Part shown: positions 45,350 to 51,716 of the stretch, one piece after another
Position numbering within the stretch: the first letter of the stretch is position 1
Layout: each line of letters begins with the position of its first letter
Origin: Lingula anatina
Taxonomy: Eukaryota; Brachiopoda; Lingulata; Lingulida; Lingulidae
DNA length: 51,716 nt
Direction: 5' to 3'
Assembly (NCBI RefSeq): GCF_001039355.2
Contig: NW_019775727.1
Span: forward strand, 10,922-62,637
Notes under the pieces: generated by a model
Seen by the model: only the letters and a program-made list of their open reading frames with translations
Databases searched by the model: none
Told to the model about the DNA's origin: nothing
Translations under genes and position numbers: made by a program

Positions 45350-45734
45350 ATTCAGGATAGGGGACTAGTTAGTCCGAGGGTCAAATATGGCCGACCTACT
45401 TGAATACTTCTCCACGGGATATCTATTCAGTGTCTATTAGCAGATTAGATGGCGAGCTTTGTAGTGGGTCTCTGTGACCCCATTCCCATAGATTTTAGAT
45501 CGATCTATCCCTGTAGGGAGTCTCACTAGATTACTATCAGCTTAGCCGGCTTAAGCGTCTGTCCCGCCTGCTAAAAGCTGTAAGGGGGTAATTAACTATG
45601 ATGCGCGCTCGGCTGACTGAAATTTAGCGTGAACCCCCAGGGAGTTAGGTCTATCTAAATCTCTGGATCGATCTAAATCTCTGGGAATGCACCCTATGTT
45701 TGACCCTTGGACTAGTTAGTCCTCTATTCTGAAT
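45350..45734. mobile_element. Family 1 MITE interrupted by a nested family 2 MITE
   Basis: The left arm attcaggataggggactagt and the inverted right arm attcagaatagaggactaac mark the ends. The interior resembles the 22263 copy up to tagtgggt, then breaks into family 2 sequence and resumes at atgtttgaccc. Confidence 0.6.
45476..45695. mobile_element. Family 2 MITE nested in a family 1 MITE
   Basis: It shares cattccca-agattttagatcgatctatcc and gggagtctcac with the reverse complement of 48717-48929, so it is the same family in the opposite orientation. Both ends carry attccca...tgggaat inverted repeats. Confidence 0.65.
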
Positions 45735-45776
45735 GCTCTCTTTGGTCAGTGGATGACTGTGGTCTAGCAATGGAAG

Positions 45777-45886
45777 TTAGACCACGGTGGAAGTAAAGAA
45801 CAAAAGACCTAGACATGGTGTAACTCGCATAACCGCGCGTTTCGCGTGAATGCGTCAAAACCCGCTAATTGGACCCGTGGTCTAAT
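45777..45886. mobile_element. Small inverted-repeat element (TTAGACCACGG ends)
   Basis: The ends ttagaccacgg and ccgtggtctaa are inverted over 11 bp and about 110 bp apart. The interior is unusually GC-rich (accgcgcgtttcgcg). A TA-type target site is possible. Confidence 0.45.
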
Positions 45887-48716
45887 TAAGATAGATCCCT
45901 CGTCAGCGAGGGTTATTATCCTTAGATATTCATTTTCTTTGCCTTATAAAAAAATTCACTGACTTTTTGTACAAGAAAGCTACATTACGAAAATGTTTTT
46001 GCTTGCTTTCTTTGATGTAGAATATAATGATAATAGCAATTCCAAAAACTGATATATTTCATTGTCATGTATCTTTAAAGTTGGTATAGTAAAGTTAGCA
46101 AGTATTATCTGTGTTTTTTTGTCTTTTTTAAAAAAATTTCTTTCCTGCATGTAGCCACTTTTTGTCATGCCAAGAACCAGTAAACAAATAGTCCATGTTT
46201 ATGTTTAAGATATTTCGTCCAAAAATTATTCTCAAGCCTGCCAAAGTATTTTTTTTGTAAATTCTAATTACAAACATGCAGAAAAAACTTCCAAGAAGTA
46301 AATAGGAAAAAAAAAAAAAAAAAAGATTGACACTGCAGTTTGGTGAGAAAAATGTGGGATGTCCATGGGGAACATGTGGGACTTGTTTTGCTTTAGATCT
46401 AGATGAAGTGTGTAACATCAGTGTTGTATGTGAACCCTGAAGGTCTTAGATGTGTTTTCACTTTTGATAAAAATCCCAAGACACTGCGCTAGTGTACTGG
46501 TGGCTGCATCAGGCAGAAGGGAGGTCTGTTTCTAGTTAGATTAATGTAGCAAAAAAAAAGAAAAAAAAAAGAAGAAAAGATTCGTTCCACGATAAAGCTT
46601 TACGCCTTATGCTTGTCATGTAGGAACTATAAATAATAATTATTAAATTTATAATGATAGTAGTATCCTTGTTATAATGTTGATGAATTTTATTACTTGC
46701 ATTGGCAGTTGGAACAATGAAACTGCTTCTGTTTGGAGACCCTATAGTTTTTAATGTTTTATTCAGTTTGACAAATTATTTAAAGATTAAATCATAAAAT
46801 GATTAAGGAAATTTTTTTCTGCACTTTTTTTGAGAATAAACATCTAAATATAAAATAAGGGCAGGTTTCTGGGTAGACTTTAAGTTTGCTTTTCCTTTAA
46901 CAACACCATAAAAAGTAAAAAAAAAAAAAAATTGACAAAAACTGGTTTCAATTTGAGGTTAAGCCAAAATGACAAAAACTGCTTTTAAGTTGAAGTTAAG
47001 CCAAATTTGATTCACTTGTTGATTTGTTGTTGCTATATTCTTCTAGATGCACAAAACACTTTGTAAGTAATCAGATGCTTGTGGCTGTACAGACATTGAT
47101 CATGAAATAAAAAGGAAATTCCACTAAGGTGCATCATTGTGTGTTAAAAGCCTCATTGTTCCCTGAGAACCAAGAACTGCAAGCCTGTTCACAGCTGCTA
47201 TATACTTGTGGTTGGTTTTTACAGAACAACTCAAGATAAAAAAATGGTCTTAAGTTAAGTTTAAGTAAGACCACAATTTCTAGTCTTCTTTGACCCAAGG
47301 CAAATTACTTGGAGCCCAAGTTTTACATTATGATATTATACCAGTTTTATTTTTAAAAAAATACATAACATGAGAAATGCCCCAGTCCAACTGTTTCTTT
47401 ATCTATGTGGATACTGCAAAGCCAAACTGATTTGAAGCAGGCCTTAATTAAAGTTATAAGTTCAGAGCAATTTTCGATCTTAAACTTCTTGGTAGAAACA
47501 AACCCTTGGTAATTGGTTGACCGCAAGTGATATGACCTCCCACGATAAATAGCGCCCTTTGCCTTTTACTCTTAACTAGAGGATGGAAAAGGTCTACGTA
47601 TTTGAAAAAGTGTTAGAGGTATTTTATCAGTTCTTAAATCTTCAGGTTGCTGTTGATATTGAACCCATGTGGTAATGTCGGTCACATGTGGCATTTTAGG
47701 GTTTTAAAATCTCTCTCGTAATGTAGGTACAATTAAATTACAGAAATAGGATTGGGTTTTTAATGAAGCCATTTTTTTATTTTCAAAATCGAGATATTTC
47801 TGACTACATTTCTGTAAGTGCTATTCTCTCTCTCTCAAGATTTTAATTTGCTACACAAGTGGCACAGGCAAAATTAAGATCAAATTGAATTTCAGGCAGA
47901 TTTCAAGTCTGCGTTGGCATCTAGGCAAGATTGAAATTATACTATAGAGTAGATTCAGGAACTGTATGAGCAATTATGTATGAACTGATTTGGTAAAGTT
48001 GATCCAAACGCGGGTGTAGTAGACTTTCAATAAAGTGGCTGGTATTTGCGTTCTATGAATCAAATAAACATTCACATGATGGATTTTGGCTAGAAGGAGC
48101 TTGACATTTGGAAGCACCATTTAACAGACACAACACAGAACATTTATTTTTAAGTTATTAGACACGTATATTGGCCTAAAGAAATTTTTTCCTAGAGATT
48201 TTTCTGAAAGCTAGGGACTGATACAAGCTGGTAAATTTAATGAGGACGGTCAAATGTCGACTTTTTCAGGAAAAAATATCCAACATCTGTGTCAAGATGT
48301 GGTCTTTTTGACTTGATTGATCTCTTCCTGATGTTGATAATTCATGTTACTGCTTTAGACCCCTAAAACCATGACAATATCACTGGGCCCTGAGATTGTA
48401 TAGAGAGGGAACAAAATTAGTTTACAGGAGAAACCTCTAATAGCCGTGGGCCATGGATGTACACTTCCTCAGTTTTCAATAAATAGGCCTATAGTACAAA
48501 GTGTTTGGGGGCACTTTTTACCACTTAATATATTATATATATACATTCACACTGGTTGAATGGGTTCTGCAGGATAGGTTTGGACTTCTGCTGTACCAGT
48601 AGCAGGATACAATGCCGGATGTCAGTAATCTCTTCTAGTGCTGTGTTTGTAAATGACGAGTTGTCTCACTGCGTGCAGACTTGCAGTGATGCATTTTAGT
48701 TGATTTTGGATCTTAG

Positions 48717-48929
48717 ACTGGGTTCCCACAGATTTGGATCGATCCATCTGGATCGACCTAACTCCCTAGGGGCTCAAGCTAAATTGCTGTCAGCCGAGCA
48801 CGCACAAAAGGTAATTACCGCCTTACAGGTTTTAGTAGGTGGGACAGACATTTAAGCCGGTTAAACTGACAGCAATCTTGTGAGACTCCCCACGGGGATA
48901 GATCGATCTAAAATCTGTGGGAATGCAGT
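48717..48929. mobile_element. 213-bp family 2 MITE with CTTAG target duplication
   Basis: Starts actgggttcccacagattt and ends aaatctgtgggaatgcagt, with inner arms containing gatcgatc and ttgctgtcag inverted repeats. Direct repeats cttag lie at 48712-48716 and 48930-48934. There is no coding capacity. Confidence 0.8.
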
Positions 48930-49821
48930 CTTAGTTGAGTTGAATGAGGTAAACTTTATTTATATTATATATATCATTTAACATATATATTAAAACAATA
49001 AAACATAAGCTTTGTTTAGCTTTGCGACAGTTTCAATAAACACATCTTGAAATATTATATAAACAGGGAGAGATGAAGAGAAACAATGATTCCAACAAAG
49101 TGTTTAAAAATGTGGTTTTAAAAATATGGGAGAATAAAAAAAATATAGGATAAAAAAGACACACAAATTAAACAAAATATTTTAAATTTAATGTGATCTA
49201 AAAGAGATCTGGGTAGCTGGGCAGAAACATGACCATAAACATGCTGTAAAATCTGTGAAGGGATGGAATTTGGTTTTAAAACCGGCTCAAGGCTGTTCTG
49301 AATTCCCCAGTGTGACTGCATCCACTGACTCAATGTGGCTGACTGCTGGAGTATCTCTGTTACTGTTAATAGAGTACCTCAGCTTAACTCATCAGACCAA
49401 GAGAGCCAAGAGAACCAAAAGAGCCAAGAGAGCCAGACGGATACGGGCAGGCTGTGCTTCTCTCTCCAGATAAGGTAGGTTCAAGACAGGATTTCTACAA
49501 GATTTTGGAATCCCTTTCTTTGGACCCAAGCTGATGGAAATGGTTGTGTTATCTTTTAAAAACTGTGTTGAGGATAACTAAGTGAATTTCTTCTCAAAAT
49601 TTAGCAGTGGACTCTTGACTGTTCTTATCATTAGTTTAAGCAGCCCTTGGTATATGTGGTTGCATGGTTTTATGTGGATAATTCATGATATTTTTGCCGT
49701 TACTATCAGGGGATTTTATTACAAGGGTTTTGCCTGGTTCATAACCTATATTATTATTAAGAGAAATGTAGAAAAATATAAAGGTGAAAAAGATATACTG
49801 ATAAAAAGGGCCAGGTTTTTA

Positions 49822-49823
<2 letters not shown>

Positions 49824-49854
<31 letters not shown>
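49824..49854. repeat. (GT)n microsatellite
   Basis: About 15 GT units. Confidence 0.95.
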
Positions 49855-49855
<1 letters not shown>

Positions 49856-50189
49856 CACCTGGATTATACATAACAGGTGAATAGTATGATAATAATTTTT
49901 ACAATAAAGCGTAGCATCAATGGGTCAAAACATATTATTCAAACATGAAGTGCTCAAAACACCTCGTAAATTGATTGGGATATAATTTTACTGCAAAAGG
50001 ATTTTAACATTCACGGGTTTTGGTGTTACCCGAGTCAATTTGTCTGTGATAAGAACATAGTGTTAAGAAGGATGTGTATAGTCTGAACCCATGTCTATTT
50101 AGTACATTGTTTATGCCTACCTGAGAAGTTGGTTTAATTAATTAATTAAGAGCCTGTTGACACACCTTTGTAGTTTATGTTGGTAGTAG

Positions 50190-50660
50190 TCAGATAAAAA
50201 ATCATCCTGGATGTCATGGGCTACTCATTGATTGAAAATTAACTGCATGAAGTCACAAGATAAACATAGTTCAAAGTAACCTGTATAATTTACATTGGAA
50301 TTGGCAAAAAAAGAAGAAAAAAGAAAAAATTGGGGGAATCTAGTTGATTGGAAATTGACCTTATGTATAGTCACCAGACAAATGGGTAGAAAGTACGTAA
50401 TCTGTATAATTTACATTAGAATTGAAAATAATATATAAAAAACACCCTGAGTTTCAGTGACTCTTATTGATTGGGAAATGATCTTAATTATGAAGTCACC
50501 TGACAAGCGATGTATGGAGAAATCTGTATAATTTATATTGGCATTGGTGGGTGGGGGTGGGGGGGGGGGAGGCGCAACACTGAGAGCCAAAGGTTTTTCT
50601 CATAATGAAAGACTTTCATAGACTGGAAGTAATATGTATGAAGTCACCAGACATGAAGGG
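50190..50660. repeat. Degenerate tandem repeat, about four units of 110-150 bp
   Basis: The recurring order is attgattgga-aaattgac, tatgaagtcac-aga, then ctgtataatttacattggaa. Copies of the last motif lie near 50281, 50400 and 50523; copies of gaagtcac near 50250, 50491 and 50640. Confidence 0.7.
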
Positions 50661-51660
50661 TTCACAGGAACACCCATGAAGCCTGATATTCCATGCTTGG
50701 CATTTGGTCAGTTACTGGTCTTATTTCAGACTCTGCTTTCACCTTTACGCAACTATTTCAGGTGTAAACAGAATGGATTCAGTGAAACACGTTTTTCTTA
50801 ATTCCAGTAATGGATTTCTCCTTTTTTCCCCTGCTTTATTTATCAAACAAAGTGCGCTCAGGCTGATGAGTCAGTTTGCTATAGACTGTCTGAAATGTAC
50901 TATGGATGGAGGCATCCAGATTTATCTCGAAGTCAAAATATTTGGATGTTGTATTTATCTCCCCCCCCCCCTTTGATCCCCACAAAATAGAGTGGAGCAC
51001 CTTTGGATTTTTAAAAATTATTTGAAAGGTTCATTTAATTTTTCATCTCAGTACTGGGCAAACAATACACTGACCTATACTACACAGTTAGTGTTAACGT
51101 CTGAGGTATCCACTGATCAGTGGAGCACTGTGTGGATGTACAGGTATTAGTGGGCTGTAGAAGTACTGGGTTTTCCTGAAATTAGGACACATAGGAAATA
51201 TCACTATTTATAACTAACTGTATGTACATGTATATAAATGTTTACCAGAGATGAAATATTTATTTTTCATTGTAAAATTTATTTTGTTTAATATTATGAA
51301 TATATTTATAAGTATTGAAATTAAATGAAATTTTCATTTTTTTGGGGAAATATGCATTTTTGATTGTGTGTCCAGACCCCACTGACAACTTGTAAAAGAA
51401 ACAAAAAAGGATGAGGAAAAAAATGTTACGAGTTGAACTGTCTGTAAATGTGAGACCACAAATTCAAGTGCAGTTATTCTCAACTGATAAATCATTCACC
51501 AGGCTCTTAGTTAATATCTAAATCTGTCTTTGTATGATAACGTCCTTTTCCATCATGTTTTAAGAGGCAGTCGGAAGTGGTGTGAGTTGTGTTGTATGGC
51601 AATATTGCACAAAGGGCTCACCTGACACAATATACTGATCTAGTAGAAGGATTGTATCGC

Positions 51661-51716
51661 AGAGAGAGAGAGACACACACAGAGAGAGAGACACAAAGAG
51701 AGAGAGAGAGAGAGAG
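51661..51716. repeat. (AG)n/(CA)n compound microsatellite at the right edge
   Basis: AG runs interrupted by acacac segments and reaching the end of the window, so the full length is unknown. Confidence 0.95.

Larger units (their letters stand above)
43864..51716. other. Long intron or intergenic DNA, repeat-rich, no recognised coding exon
   Basis: Open frames here are short and show no family motif. The stretch holds clustered palindromic MITEs (45140-45890, 48717-48929), a degenerate tandem repeat (about 50190-50660), GT and AG microsatellites, poly-A runs and a G-rich tract at about 50546-50572. If the exon at 43716 is real, this is its first coding-region intron. Confidence 0.5.

Noticed and set aside
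49255-49473. A plus-strand frame with TKRAKRTKRAKRARR
   Set aside because: The basic tract comes from a short agagccaag repeat, and no splice context or conserved family was seen.

Overview
This window is nuclear DNA from an animal. It holds intron-rich genes with GT/AG splice sites, AT-rich introns, many microsatellites and short inverted-repeat (MITE-like) transposons. EFTUD2 and OVCA2 are clear metazoan orthologues. The intron-rich architecture, MITE load, and an invertebrate-style kelch protein and BRICHOS protein suggest a bilaterian invertebrate, most likely a lophotrochozoan such as a mollusc. That placement is inference. Exon boundaries were worked out by hand from splice signals and codon phase, without transcript data.

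Layout, left to right. (1) 178-7482, minus strand: the first 15 coding exons (about 620 residues) of EFTUD2/Snu114, the U5 snRNP GTPase; the 3' part lies off the left edge. (2) 7483-8556: a compact head-to-head promoter with a YY1-like element. (3) 8557-21052, plus strand: a 17-exon gene for a kelch-repeat protein of about 1168 residues, whose sixth kelch blade appears to be split by a disordered insertion of nearly 600 residues. (4) 22255-37930: two near-identical units of about 7.8 kb, each carrying one complete minus-strand six-exon gene for a 713-residue type II membrane proprotein. Each protein has a BRICHOS domain, an RHRR cleavage site, a new-looking six-cysteine module and a silk-like Gly/Tyr-rich tail with poly-alanine. 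(5) 38431-41499, minus strand: a complete 7-exon OVCA2 (FSH-type serine hydrolase). (6) 41500-43863, plus strand: the 5' end and first coding exon of an unrecognised gene that runs off the right edge. (7) 43864-51716: intronic or intergenic DNA rich in nested MITEs and simple repeats.

The most exciting biology is the BRICHOS/silk-like proprotein. BRICHOS domains are chaperones for aggregation-prone segments in the same precursor, and here the client appears to be a structural Gly-Tyr/poly-Ala protein freed by a furin-type cut.

The most important caution is that the only N I found in the window (30095) lies exactly at the junction of the two 7.8-kb units. That is the signature of two contig ends, probably allelic haplotypes, that overlap but were not merged. 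The two genes may therefore be two alleles rather than a tandem pair. The genes are ordinary independent eukaryotic transcription units; two head-to-head promoters (EFTUD2/kelch, OVCA2/right-hand gene) and one convergent pair (kelch/BRICHOS) organise the region.
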